Assembly (NCBI GenBank): GCA_024742395.1
Contig: JANSYO010000014.1
Location: forward strand, 1 to 64,000
Direction: 5' to 3'
Length of the DNA: 64,000 nucleotides
Origin: Cytophagales bacterium
Lineage (GTDB): Bacteria; Bacteroidota; Bacteroidia; Cytophagales; Spirosomataceae
Shown: piece by piece, positions 9,005 to 18,400 of the stretch
Position numbering within the stretch: the stretch's first letter is position 1
Layout of the letters: every line of letters starts with the position of its first letter
Made by a program: the position numbers and the translations under genes
The notes under the pieces: model-generated
Databases searched by the model: none
The model's input: only the letters and a program-made list of their open reading frames with translations
What the model was told of the DNA's origin: nothing

Positions 9005-10669
9005 ATGCCGGAAAACGAAAACATAGTTCTTCCTCCTAAGTATTACCATGATTACTTCAATTATCTGTTAGATTTTGTCAAAGACAAATACAAACATTTA
9101 TTGAACGAAGGAGAATGGCGTTTTCTACGTAAGTATTATGGGCTTTCTGAAGATGCCCAATGCCTCTATATAAGATTTACCAATCGCAGAGGATTGTTCT
9201 TTAAGACAGATAAATTGGTGTATGAAGAACTGTCTGATATTCCATTGCTGCTTGAGGAGCTTAAAAATAAAGAGTTTATTGAAGACTTAGACGAAAAGCA
9301 CCAAGGCTTCATTCCTGACCTCCTGCATCATTGTACCAAGGCCGACCTTCTTAAAATTTCGACAGAAAAGGGCATTCGCTCAAAGCCTAAACCTGAGATC
9401 GTGGAGATTTTAAGAGAGAAAGAAGAACCGATAGAAATACTTCAAAGAATAAAGGACCTGTATTCGCTTATTAAGGTAAACTTTGAATACGAGACGACTT
9501 TTTTGAGGTTTTTGTTTTTTGGAAACAGGTATATGGATATGACCGAGTTTGTGGTAAGAGACCTCGGTTTTGTACAGTACTTTCAGCACGATGACGACAA
9601 GTTGGTGGCCAGATTTGAGACTCGAAAAGATGCTGAAGATAAATGGATGCTTACTGATCAGGCAGACCTTTTTGAACAATTAAAAAAGACAGAGTCTCCC
9701 GAAGAAATTTATGATTGGTTTGATACGTTTACTGATACCATTCACGATCTGAGTGAAGTAGCCAAACCTTCGTTGGAGCGATTAAAGCTCAAAGTAGCTC
9801 GTCATTTAGAACGATCAAATTCTTTAGAATTGGCCGTAGAGGTCTATAAAACCTGCGATTTGCCACAAGCGAAAGAACGTCGGGTAAGGTGCTTAACAAA
9901 GCTAAAATCCTTTGATGAAGCACTGCAATTATGCGAAGATATGATTGCAAACAGCACCAATGCCGATGAGCATTTCTTTGCTAAAGATTTCTCTGAGCGA
10001 ATGCTCAAAAACAAAAAGCGGAGGAAAAAGTTAACCACCGAGAAGCTGCATGAAGCTGAGCGAATTACCATTCCAAAAATATACAGAGGGCAGGTAGAGC
10101 TAGGCACTATTGAGCATTATATGCAAGAAGGTAAGTATGCCATTTTCTCTGAAAATCATCTTTGGCGTGGCATTTTTGGTTTAGTTTTCTGGGATATCAT
10201 TTTTGACCCCAGTTTGGTGACTTTTCACCATCCCTTTCAGCGTAGACCCTCAGATCTTCACTTGCCTGATTTCTATGAAAAGCGGAAGGAAATTATTCAT
10301 GAGCATCTTGCTTCTTTTGATAGTACAGATGAACTCCTAATCTATATGAGAAACAAGTATGTGGAGCACGAAGGCATTGCTAATCCATTTGTGATCTGGA
10401 TGGAAGGAATCTGGGAAGGAATCAGGATTGCCACGCAGTTTATTGGCTTAGAAAAGTTAAAAGATATTCTGGTGCATATCTCAAAAGATATTGCGGAGAA
10501 TTCAAGGGGTTTTCCTGACCTATTTGTGTGGGACGAGGAAGGTTATGAGTTTATTGAAGTAAAATCTCCTACCGATAATCTATCAAACAGGCAGCTGTAC
10601 TGGCTGGGTTATTTTGAAGACAATGGCGTTAATGCCAGGGTTTTGAGAGTGTTTTTTGAAGAAAAGTAA
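9005..10669 (+). CDS. FAN1-like VRR-NUC nuclease
   Basis: The 554 residues match the bacterial homologues of Fanconi-associated nuclease 1. An N-terminal part (LRKYYGLSEDAQCLYIRFTNRR) resembles the FAN1 winged-helix region, a TPR-like helical middle follows, and the C-terminus is a VRR-NUC domain. The catalytic signature is visible as G-x-P-D505-L and E518-V-K520, followed by the helix QLYWLGYF. FAN1 is a structure-specific nuclease that acts on flaps and interstrand cross-links. Nine bases separate it from the cyclophilin gene, so co-transcription is possible. Confidence 0.87.
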   Translation: MPENENIVLPPKYYHDYFNYLLDFVKDKYKHLLNEGEWRFLRKYYGLSEDAQCLYIRFTNRRGLFFKTDKLVYEELSDIPLLLEELKNKEFIEDLDEKHQGFIPDLLHHCTKADLLKISTEKGIRSKPKPEIVEILREKEEPIEILQRIKDLYSLIKVNFEYETTFLRFLFFGNRYMDMTEFVVRDLGFVQYFQHDDDKLVARFETRKDAEDKWMLTDQADLFEQLKKTESPEEIYDWFDTFTDTIHDLSEVAKPSLERLKLKVARHLERSNSLELAVEVYKTCDLPQAKERRVRCLTKLKSFDEALQLCEDMIANSTNADEHFFAKDFSERMLKNKKRRKKLTTEKLHEAERITIPKIYRGQVELGTIEHYMQEGKYAIFSENHLWRGIFGLVFWDIIFDPSLVTFHHPFQRRPSDLHLPDFYEKRKEIIHEHLASFDSTDELLIYMRNKYVEHEGIANPFVIWMEGIWEGIRIATQFIGLEKLKDILVHISKDIAENSRGFPDLFVWDEEGYEFIEVKSPTDNLSNRQLYWLGYFEDNGVNARVLRVFFEEK

Positions 10670-10678
10670 GCGATCGGG

Positions 10679-11278
10679 ATGAAAAGAATCTTATTCTTGT
10701 TTTTGGGTATAGTCAGTCTATTCTATTCATGCAAAACGCAGGAAAGGATAGAAATTGGTCAAATTCTCACCCCTCAAGGGGAAATGTTAATTTTGCTTTC
10801 TAACGAAACTCCGGTGCATAAAGAAAGTTTTATCAGGCTGGCCAAAGAGGGTTATTGGGATGGTTTAACCTTTAATCGTGTCATTAAGGATTTTGTGATT
10901 CAAGGTGGCTGCCCGGATACGCCTGAAGGATTTTCAAATTCTCCATATCTTTTAAAACCGGAATTTAGGTCTTCCTTAAAACACGAATATGGAGCTATTG
11001 GAGCAGGCAGAGATGATAACCCAGAAGAGCTTTCGGCCGGGTGCCAGTTTTACATAGTGCATGATAAAGATGGAATTCCACGCTTAGATAATCATTATAC
11101 CGTTTTTGGTAGAGTTATTAAGGGGCTGGATGTTCTGGAGCGTATTGCTAATTTACCTACTGACAGCAATGATACACCACTAGTTAGTACCACAATGGAT
11201 GTGAATATTATTAACCTAAAGGAGAAAGTAATGGAAGTGTATCAGTCAAAAATAAAGGAACATGCAGATAGTCAATAG
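10679..11278 (+). CDS. Cyclophilin-type peptidyl-prolyl isomerase, lipoprotein
   Basis: The 199 residues begin with a lipoprotein signal (LFYSC, lipidated C18). A cyclophilin domain follows with the catalytic arginine in FNRVIKDFVIQGG and the GCQFYIVHD segment. It likely helps fold exported proteins at a periplasmic membrane face. The end overlaps the next gene start by 17 bases, which suggests translational coupling. Confidence 0.92.
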   Translation: MKRILFLFLGIVSLFYSCKTQERIEIGQILTPQGEMLILLSNETPVHKESFIRLAKEGYWDGLTFNRVIKDFVIQGGCPDTPEGFSNSPYLLKPEFRSSLKHEYGAIGAGRDDNPEELSAGCQFYIVHDKDGIPRLDNHYTVFGRVIKGLDVLERIANLPTDSNDTPLVSTTMDVNIINLKEKVMEVYQSKIKEHADSQ

Positions 11279-11771
11279 CACCAAAGAAGATGTAGAATTC
11301 ATCTTTAAATTGTATAGAATTGCTTCTGCTTACCAGAAATCTAAAGGCGTGGTGGTTTGGCCTGAGTTTGACAGGGAAATGGTGGAGACTGAAATTGAAG
11401 AAAACAGACAATGGAAAATACTTATAGACGGGCAGATCGCTTGTATTTGGGCCACTACCTTTAGCGACGAAGCCATATGGGAAGAGAAAAATGCTGAACA
11501 GGCCATTTATATTCACAGGTTAGCAGTCAATCCCGATTTTAAAGGAAATAATTTTGTGCAATTGATGGTAGATTGGGCAAGAGACCTTGCCAAAAAACAC
11601 AACAAAGAATATCTTCGATTGGATACACTGGGCCATAACAAAGGCCTTATAAAACACTATACTGCTGCTGGCTTCACATTCTTAGGTATTTTTCATCTTA
11701 CTGATACAGCAGAATTGCCCTTACATTATCAGCGGGAAAAGGATTGCTGCCTGTTTGAAATGAGCGTTTAA
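11262..11771 (+). CDS. GNAT-family N-acetyltransferase
   Basis: The 169 residues have the GNAT layout: a central IHRLAVNPDFKGNNF segment (beta-4 and the start of the acetyl-CoA loop), the helix LMVDWARDLAKKHN, then LRLDTLGHNKGLIKHYTAAGF. The pyrophosphate loop departs from the canonical Q/RxxGxG/A (KGNNFVQ). The substrate is unknown. The start overlaps the cyclophilin gene. Confidence 0.85.
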   Translation: MQIVNSTKEDVEFIFKLYRIASAYQKSKGVVVWPEFDREMVETEIEENRQWKILIDGQIACIWATTFSDEAIWEEKNAEQAIYIHRLAVNPDFKGNNFVQLMVDWARDLAKKHNKEYLRLDTLGHNKGLIKHYTAAGFTFLGIFHLTDTAELPLHYQREKDCCLFEMSV

Positions 11772-11832
11772 GTATTTGTAAGAATGCTATAAAGGTGCTT
11801 ATCTTGTGAGCATCACATTAATAACCTATTGA

Positions 11833-12219
11833 ATGAAAACTTTTTGGAAAGTACTTAGCATAGTGCTTGGTCTGTTTATGATTTTTGCCGGAGTGCAGCA
11901 CTTTCTAAATCCTCAGTTTTATTCGGTTTTTATCCCTTCATTTTTACCTTTTACTTTATTCATCATTTATGCATCGGGCGTGCTTGAAATACTCATTGGG
12001 CTCATGCTGCTTATCAGTAAATATAGGTATTACGGTGCATGGGCCATGCTGGTATTGATGCTGATCTTTTTGCCTATTCACATTGCAGACGTGTTTTCAG
12101 AAACACCCGCCATAGGTAGCAAACAAGCGGCCTATATTCGCTTGCCTGTTCAATTTTTGCTGATTGCCTTGGCTTGGAAAATAAAACAATTACAAGAATC
12201 AAAAACTAACAACCTATAA
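11833..12219 (+). CDS. DoxX-like small membrane protein
   Basis: The 128 residues form four hydrophobic segments with a DoxX-type N-terminus (LGLFMIFAGVQHFLNP). Members are integral inner-membrane proteins of loosely defined function, sometimes linked to quinone or thiol redox. The gene lies two bases before the alpha/beta hydrolase gene and is probably co-transcribed with it. Confidence 0.78.
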   Translation: MKTFWKVLSIVLGLFMIFAGVQHFLNPQFYSVFIPSFLPFTLFIIYASGVLEILIGLMLLISKYRYYGAWAMLVLMLIFLPIHIADVFSETPAIGSKQAAYIRLPVQFLLIALAWKIKQLQESKTNNL

Positions 12220-12221
12220 AA

Positions 12222-13493
12222 ATGAAACTGTTCAAAACCTCGTGTGTTTTATTTCTTCTCTCTTTTTCTGTTTATTCACAAGACTTTGTCTATGGCGATT
12301 TACTTCCTGATGCACCTGAGTTAGCGGCGAGAGGAAAGTACAAATTAGGGGTACAAACAATGACTTTCACGAATAGCAACCAGGTAGATATTCTGAATTC
12401 AAAGGACGGGAAAGATGCAATTTATGACAGAAAACTAACTGTAGAGGTATGGTATCCGGCTGGTATAGCAAGTACTGATGATCCCATAACTGATTACGAA
12501 GAAGTAATGGGGACATCCGGTGATCCAAAACGTCCGTTAATTCCGTTTACTTTTAAAGGTAGAGCAAGCAGAAATGTGGAGGTTATAGCGGACCAAAATA
12601 AGTATCCGTTAATTGTGGTTTCTCATGGGTATGTGGGTTCCAGATATCTTATGACCTATTTGACAGAGAATATGGCTTCAAAAGGATATATCGTAGCGGC
12701 TATTGATCACATGGAATCAACTTTTAGAGACGCCGCAGGTTTTCAGAGTACGCTATTAAACCGAGCCAAGGACATCCGTTTTGTGGTAAATCAGATGGCT
12801 GACTTAAACAGCAAAGAGTCTTTTTTGAAGAATAGAATCGATATAGAAAATATAGGGATCATTGGTTATTCAATGGGGGGATATGGTGTTCTAAATGTTG
12901 CAGGTGCTGGTTATAGCTCGGGTTTAGAAGCATTTTTTGGTCAAATGACCGGCGGAAGTAAAGCTATCTCCCCTTTGATTTCAGGAAACGAAAAATATAC
13001 AAAGCCTGACCCCAGAATTAAGGCGGTAGTGGCTTTTGCACCCTGGGGAATGACCAGAGGCGTTTGGGATGCAGAAGGTTTAAAAGGACTAAGCATTCCG
13101 ACATTTTTTATCGCTGGAAGTGAAGATGATATTTCTGGTTATGAGAAAGGAATAAAAGCAATTTTTGAAGGGGCTACAGAGGTAGAAAGATATATGCTCA
13201 CGTATGAGAATGCCAGGCATAACGTAGCTCCCAATCCTCCTCCGGCAGAATCTCTGAAGCCGGGTCTTCCGTTTGACGAATATTACCGATATGCTGAGCC
13301 ATCTTGGGATGAAAGAAGGCTAAATAACATTAATCAGCACTTTGTTACAGCCTTTATGGGTATGAAACTTAAAGGAGAAGATCATAGCAAATACCTGAAT
13401 GTACAGCCCGATTCTAATGAAAAAACATGGACAGGTTTCACCAATAGGTCATCTACAGGTATGGAGCTAATACACAAGAAAGCAGGCGAATAA
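12222..13493 (+). CDS. Exported alpha/beta hydrolase (PAF-acetylhydrolase/dienelactone-hydrolase-like)
   Basis: The 423 residues begin with a signal peptide (ending SFSVYSQ). The nucleophile elbow G-Y-S217-M-G-G is clear, an aspartate lies in IAGSEDDISGYE, and H333 in ENARHNV completes a plausible triad. The oxyanion segment VVSHGYVGSRY precedes the elbow. The fold resembles the predicted periplasmic hydrolases related to platelet-activating-factor acetylhydrolase. The substrate is unknown. A stem-loop terminator follows. Confidence 0.83.
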   Translation: MKLFKTSCVLFLLSFSVYSQDFVYGDLLPDAPELAARGKYKLGVQTMTFTNSNQVDILNSKDGKDAIYDRKLTVEVWYPAGIASTDDPITDYEEVMGTSGDPKRPLIPFTFKGRASRNVEVIADQNKYPLIVVSHGYVGSRYLMTYLTENMASKGYIVAAIDHMESTFRDAAGFQSTLLNRAKDIRFVVNQMADLNSKESFLKNRIDIENIGIIGYSMGGYGVLNVAGAGYSSGLEAFFGQMTGGSKAISPLISGNEKYTKPDPRIKAVVAFAPWGMTRGVWDAEGLKGLSIPTFFIAGSEDDISGYEKGIKAIFEGATEVERYMLTYENARHNVAPNPPPAESLKPGLPFDEYYRYAEPSWDERRLNNINQHFVTAFMGMKLKGEDHSKYLNVQPDSNEKTWTGFTNRSSTGMELIHKKAGE

Positions 13494-13513
13494 TGATCTG
13501 TTGTATCCCGAAG

Positions 13514-13545
13514 GCTGAGGTTTACTTGTAAACTTCAGCTTTTAT
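13514..13545 (+). terminator. Intrinsic terminator after the alpha/beta hydrolase gene
   Basis: A 12-bp stem, GCTGAGGTTTAC paired with GTAAACTTCAGC (one mismatch) around a 2-base loop, is followed by TTTTATT. It overlaps the last codons of the convergent minus-strand gene. Confidence 0.75.
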
Positions 13546-14247
13546 TGGATGTTTTTTTGCATAATCATCATTTCTGCTTCCTGATACCTGCCAGCTTACT
13601 TCCACCTTAGGTTTGTTGGTCTTAATAGTGAATTGGTTTGCAGAAACTTTCTCATAAATCCAGCCTCTGGCTTTCTTACCAACGATAGTTAACTGATAAC
13701 GAAAATCAATATTAAGAGCTTCGAAGTATTCGGGTAAAGTGACTACGGCGAGTCCTTTATTATTCGTGATTACGTTACCACTGTAGATATTGAGCATATC
13801 AGGGCTTTCCACAAAGCTGTGGTAGAGATACATGTTTTCAGGGTCTAAGGGATGATCAATCCTAAAAGAACCGGCAGACTTTGAAAGTGTACCTGACACA
13901 TGCAGGTCGCCATCAATCTTTGTGTCGTTTTCTATTTTTGCCGTGCCTCGTACTTTTAAAGCATAGCCACCCGGCGTATTTGGGGCGTCTATATACACCC
14001 CATTACTGTAGGCAGAATTTATCACGGTAAATTTCGAAGTATTGGAGGAGGTGCCACCAATTATGACATTATCTGTAGGGCTAAGCTCTCCTAAGATAGC
14101 TCCGCCTTTCAAATGAAAGGGCTTTAAGGGGTCTTTAACTCCTATACCCACCACTGATGAGTTTAAAGTGTCTGGCCGCATTTCAGAATATTGTGCTGAA
14201 GCAGCGAAGCTGACAAAAGCCAACACGGATAGTATTGCATTTCTCAT
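13522..14247 (-). CDS. Exported tail-fibre-like structural protein
   Basis: The 241 residues start with a signal peptide (ending FAASAQ). The N-terminal half has short beta-repeats of the GIGVKDPLKPFHLKGGAILG type, and the middle (KIENDTKIDGDLHVSGTLSK) resembles phage tail-fibre or trimeric adhesin stalks. The C-terminal half (GNVITNNKGLAVVTLPEYF to WQVSGSRNDDYAKKHP) matches a module I recognise from exported Bacteroidota proteins; its function is unknown. It is the last gene of the minus-strand exported-protein cluster, three bases after the Hcp-like gene. Confidence 0.7.
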   Translation of the reverse strand: MRNAILSVLAFVSFAASAQYSEMRPDTLNSSVVGIGVKDPLKPFHLKGGAILGELSPTDNVIIGGTSSNTSKFTVINSAYSNGVYIDAPNTPGGYALKVRGTAKIENDTKIDGDLHVSGTLSKSAGSFRIDHPLDPENMYLYHSFVESPDMLNIYSGNVITNNKGLAVVTLPEYFEALNIDFRYQLTIVGKKARGWIYEKVSANQFTIKTNKPKVEVSWQVSGSRNDDYAKKHPIKAEVYK

Positions 14248-14250
14248 AGC

Positions 14251-14742
14251 CTAAAAAGTTTTGATAACATTGTCTAGAAAGTCCCAACCTACGCTTGTGG
14301 TCCCTATGAGTTGTCCTGACTGGTTGTACTCAAAATATTTATATGCAAAGGCTCCAATCCAAATGGAGACATGAGTTAAATTTTCTGAGCCTAGATTCAT
14401 AGCGTTAATGTAAGCCCTATCTAGTTTGTAGCTGAGAAATATTCTTTCGGGTGGGAGGCTTGTAAATACAATTTCAAACTTAATAGGTTTATCAGTATTC
14501 AGGAAATTAGACCATATATTTGGACTCTCTACAGAGTTTTCTAATACCACTTCCATTACGCCAGTAGACGCTTTATTGTTGATTTTGCTCATGTTATATT
14601 TGACTGAGCTTAGCTCAAAATAATTAGTAAAGTTGCCTTCTTTTAGATTGCCTGGAATTTCCGGGTCAATGAACTTTAAATACGCTTTCTGGGCATTTGC
14701 TGAAAAGTACGATAAAGCCAAAAGCAGAGTTAATATTCGCAT
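14251..14742 (-). CDS. Exported Hcp-like protein, copy 2
   Basis: I chose ATG 14742 rather than the longer frame from 14805, because it gives a clean signal peptide (MRILTLLLALSYFSANAQ) and leaves a 4-base gap to the upstream gene. The mature part follows the type VI tube protein (Hcp) pattern: an AYLKFIDPEIPG start, EVVLENSVESPNIWSNFL in the middle, and an ending FAYKYFEYNQSGQLIGTTS then GWDF. Canonical Hcp proteins lack Sec signals, and no T6SS gene is nearby. I therefore infer an Hcp-fold exported protein of unknown role, not a working T6SS part. Confidence 0.6.
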   Translation of the reverse strand: MRILTLLLALSYFSANAQKAYLKFIDPEIPGNLKEGNFTNYFELSSVKYNMSKINNKASTGVMEVVLENSVESPNIWSNFLNTDKPIKFEIVFTSLPPERIFLSYKLDRAYINAMNLGSENLTHVSIWIGAFAYKYFEYNQSGQLIGTTSVGWDFLDNVIKTF

Positions 14743-14746
14743 GATT

Positions 14747-15316
14747 TTATAGTTTTTCGGTGCAGATCCCGTTGTTAACAAAATCGTAGCAAGCCAGTTT
14801 CGCAAGTTTTAGTTTACCACCATTCTCAATTTCAGAAACACTGTAAATGACTTTTTCTATAAGTAGATTTACCTCATAAGAAACATTGGCACCTTTGAAA
14901 CTCATGTCAATTTTTTCCACTTTAGCATTTAATAATTTCAAATGCTGAAATTCATTAATGACGGTATTGCCTTCTCTGATATCCTGAAAAAGGTCTAACT
15001 CATTAAAAGTCTTATTTAATACCAAATACTCATGCCAGATAGTAGAAGACTTATCAGCAGGAATGCTTAAAATAACTGACCTTTGTCTTCTACCGGTATT
15101 TATAAGAGTGCCCCCACTGAGAAAAACAGGTCTAATAAAATCTAATTGGAAACCCTGAACAAGAGTACATTTGGATTTGGGAGGTGTTGTTTTTGTAGTT
15201 CTAAAAGCTGGAACTAAATATTCGCCGTTTACACTCGAAATATCTGCAAAAAATGTCACCTGTGCGTTTACTTCACACAAGACGAACACCAGGAATAGTA
15301 TATTGAAAGTCTTCAT
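14747..15316 (-). CDS. Exported Hcp-like protein, copy 1
   Basis: The 189 residues begin with a signal peptide (MKTFNILFLVFVLCEVNAQ). The mature part has the same order of elements as the following gene: VTFFADISSVNG, SVILSIPADKSSTIWHEYL, then alternating strands ending NGGKLKLAKLACYDF. The similarity to the Hcp fold is weaker than for copy 2 and is recognised partly by analogy with it. Residues C49 and the C-terminal pair (AC, IC) could form disulfides after export. The gene follows a 95-base gap containing an inverted repeat. Confidence 0.5.
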   Translation of the reverse strand: MKTFNILFLVFVLCEVNAQVTFFADISSVNGEYLVPAFRTTKTTPPKSKCTLVQGFQLDFIRPVFLSGGTLINTGRRQRSVILSIPADKSSTIWHEYLVLNKTFNELDLFQDIREGNTVINEFQHLKLLNAKVEKIDMSFKGANVSYEVNLLIEKVIYSVSEIENGGKLKLAKLACYDFVNNGICTEKL

Positions 15317-15370
15317 GGTAAAACTAATTTAACCGTACACAATTTTCTTGAAATTTCTCTGATCTCTATT

Positions 15371-15409
15371 TCATGGTTAACCCGGTTTTTTTCTGGTGGT
15401 TTACCATGA
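15371..15409. promoter_or_regulatory. Inverted repeat, candidate operator or internal promoter region
   Basis: TCATGGTTAACC and GGTTTACCATGA form a 12-bp inverted repeat (one mismatch) in the only sizeable gap of the exported-protein cluster. The same CCATGA/TCATGG words recur upstream of the cluster at 23504-23540. A shared regulator-binding site is possible. A hairpin controlling mRNA processing is the alternative. Confidence 0.45.
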
Positions 15410-15411
15410 TT

Positions 15412-18400
15412 TTAGTTCGAACACCCTACAATCTCAGCTTTAAAGACCTTGGAGTTTGATGCGGTGATTTCAAATCCCGGCTCAAGGAAAATGCCTCCTT
15501 CTGATTGATATTTTTTAGCTACCTGTAATTTTTCTGCGGAGAAAACCTCTTGATGGGCAAATTTTAAGCTGGCGTCATCAATGTTCAGCCCGCTGATCAG
15601 CAATTTGTTCTCATAAGGGAAAAGGTCAATGTGACTTACGGGTGACCCGCAGAAGTTTTGCAGGTTTTTTGGTTTATAACTCAATGAAACAGGAATTCTG
15701 TTTTCGGGAGTAATCTTTAAAATTGCCGTTGTATCTCCCGTGCTCCATTGAAAGTTCACCTGTCCTTCAAAGTCCACATTGGTGGTTCTAGCTCGCAGTA
15801 GAAATTCGGTGCCTCTGCACTGGTCAATGTAATTACGTTCCTCAAATCTATTAGGAGATATTACCCATTGAAACCATCCATAAAAGTCATCACTTGGGCG
15901 GTTACAATGTATAGAGTAATTTGCGGAGTTATCTAAGTAATACGCATACCACAGCGGGTCGCTTGAATTAGGACAGGTAAAAACTGCATTCCTTTTTATT
16001 AGATGAAAATCACCTTGTTGATCAAAAAAGCATTTACCTAAATGGTCGAAAGTAGTACTGCCAAAGCTCTCTTTGGTTTCAGGTTTAATATTTAAATTAT
16101 TGTCAATTTCAAAAATGTATAAAGCATCATAAGAGTGATTAAATTTACTGGAATTTTGTCCAGATTGGCCATAAACCCTGGATGTAACTAAAATACTAGT
16201 ATCAGGTGTAAGATATATGCCATGCAAATCTGTGAAATGTGAAGTAGATTCAAAATAATCGTCAAAATCATAAAGGGCCTCACTATGAATGTTACCATTC
16301 AAATCCAGTTTCCTTATTTTGTGATCGGTAGATATTAAATAGATAAATCCTTCTTTTTCAACCGCTGAAACACCTTCCTCGTTCTGATCAGTGCCAATTG
16401 CTTTTTGCCAAATAATTACTCCACCTGCATTAATACATACCAGCCAAATATCTTTTTGACCTAAGGCGGCCGATGTTTTATTACCATTAATTCCGGAGTT
16501 CGAAGAGCCAATCAAAAGGATGTTGGAATTGGAAAGTGTAATCGCATCTCCTAAATTTTCAGTCCCGTTTCCGCCAAAGCTGAAGTCACTGATTTTTTGG
16601 CCATCTGCGTCTGTTTTAACTATCCAAATATCAGATCCTCCCAAAGATTGACTCGTTTTATTGCCGTTAGCAGCAGAAGAAGATTCTCCGGCGATTATAA
16701 TATCAGAATTCGGCAATTGAATTGCCTTTATGGCCTTTTCAGCGGCTGTTCCGCCATAAGTTTTATCCCAGATTTTATTGCCCAAATGATCTCTACTGAG
16801 AATCCAGAAATCATCGCCGCCAAAAGAGGCCTGTGATTTTAGGTCACCAATACCTGCAGCGGAGAAACCTGTAGTTAAGAAAAGGTCACTTTTTAATAAA
16901 ATCATATCGACAGCAGTAGCAGCAATGGACTCATTTTTAAGAAATACTGAAGTTTGATCGTCTTCTAAAAGATGAAAATCAAAAAAGGCGTCTGTATAGA
17001 AAATTTGACCATTTGCAGTCGGAACGATGCCCACGGGAGGTTGGTAATCGGCATATTTGAATTGGGGCTGTCTATAAAATTTAGACGATTTTGCAAACTT
17101 ATAAGTAGGAGTTGCTGGTAACCGTTCCACCTCGATAATAGGAGGTAGAAGAGTAGGAGCAGAGGGGCTGAAAGTAATTTCGTTTGTGGAAGACGAAAAG
17201 CAGGTAGTTTGGCAATGTGCAGAGAATGTTTGCGAAATGTTTTGTTGTGAAACGGTGAGTTCAGTCCCTGTCATACCATTGCTCCAGGTAACATTGCCTG
17301 AGCAAGAATTGGCCATTAGTTTAGCCATTGTACCGGGGCAAGACAGAAGACTTCCCTCCGTTAATGAAATATTGAATGAAGGCTGAGTTGCCACTTTATA
17401 ACTTACTTTATATACGGCCGAACTCAACCCTGCACAGCCACTACTTAGTTTTACCTGATAGTCTCCCGGTGCATTTGATACAGTTAAGCTAGGGCTGTTT
17501 TGACCGTTTATAAGTTCATTGTTCTTGAACCACTGGTAGCTAAGGACTCCTGTCAAATCGCATATTGCATTCAATGTTATACTGGATCCCTGGCATACCT
17601 CAATTTTATCCGGGTTTTCAGACACAGGAGAAATGCGTAATAAAGGTTTCTTATTATCAATGGTAAGTACATTTGATTCCAGAACAGAGCATGAAGCGTA
17701 GCCTCCCAAATAGTTAAGTTTTAATTGGTAATTGCCACCCTCTGTGGTATTTAGTTGCTCTGTGCTAGAAACAATATTGCCATCTTTGAACCATTGATAG
17801 CTAAAGCCAAAATCTAAAGAAAGTGCACTGTTTTGATTATCAATTTCCAAGTTCACACTGGTTCCACAGAAACTTGCTAAAGCATCTGATTTGATATTCA
17901 GAGAATCTGTTTTTTTGATGTGAACATCGGCAAATCCACTAGTTACCACATTACATACCCCAGAACCACCATTGCTAATTTGAATAGAATATCTACCTGA
18001 TTCAGTTGCGGAAATGGAGTTTTGATTGTCCTGACCAATAAATCTGCCGTCTTTCATCCATGTCCATGTTATAGGGTCTCCGGAATTGTTTTGGATATTG
18101 GCAGTCAACGTTACCGCTGAGCCACATGTGCTAAGTGAAGGAGAAGCAGATATAGATGCTCCCAATTCACAAACAGTGATGGTTTGATTAGCAATGATGC
18201 TCCATTTACCCTCTGAATCTTGTGCTCTTAGGGTGAATTGATGATTGCCATTTGAAAGGGAATTGTCAATTGTAAATACCTGACTATCTAAGTCCAGAAG
18301 TGTATTGGCAGTGATGGGAATCTGCGAACCTAAACCATAGCCAGGGTCTGCATTGAAGAAATATTCAAGTTTAGTTATAGATGGCAGGGTATTACTATTT

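Noticed and set aside
14743-14805. Upstream extension of the second Hcp-like protein
   Set aside because: The extra 21 residues overlap the end of the preceding gene and would bury the signal peptide; ATG 14742 gives a clean one.
14251-15316. A type VI secretion locus
   Set aside because: Only Hcp-like folds are present. No sheath, baseplate, ATPase or membrane-complex gene is in the window, and both proteins have Sec signals.
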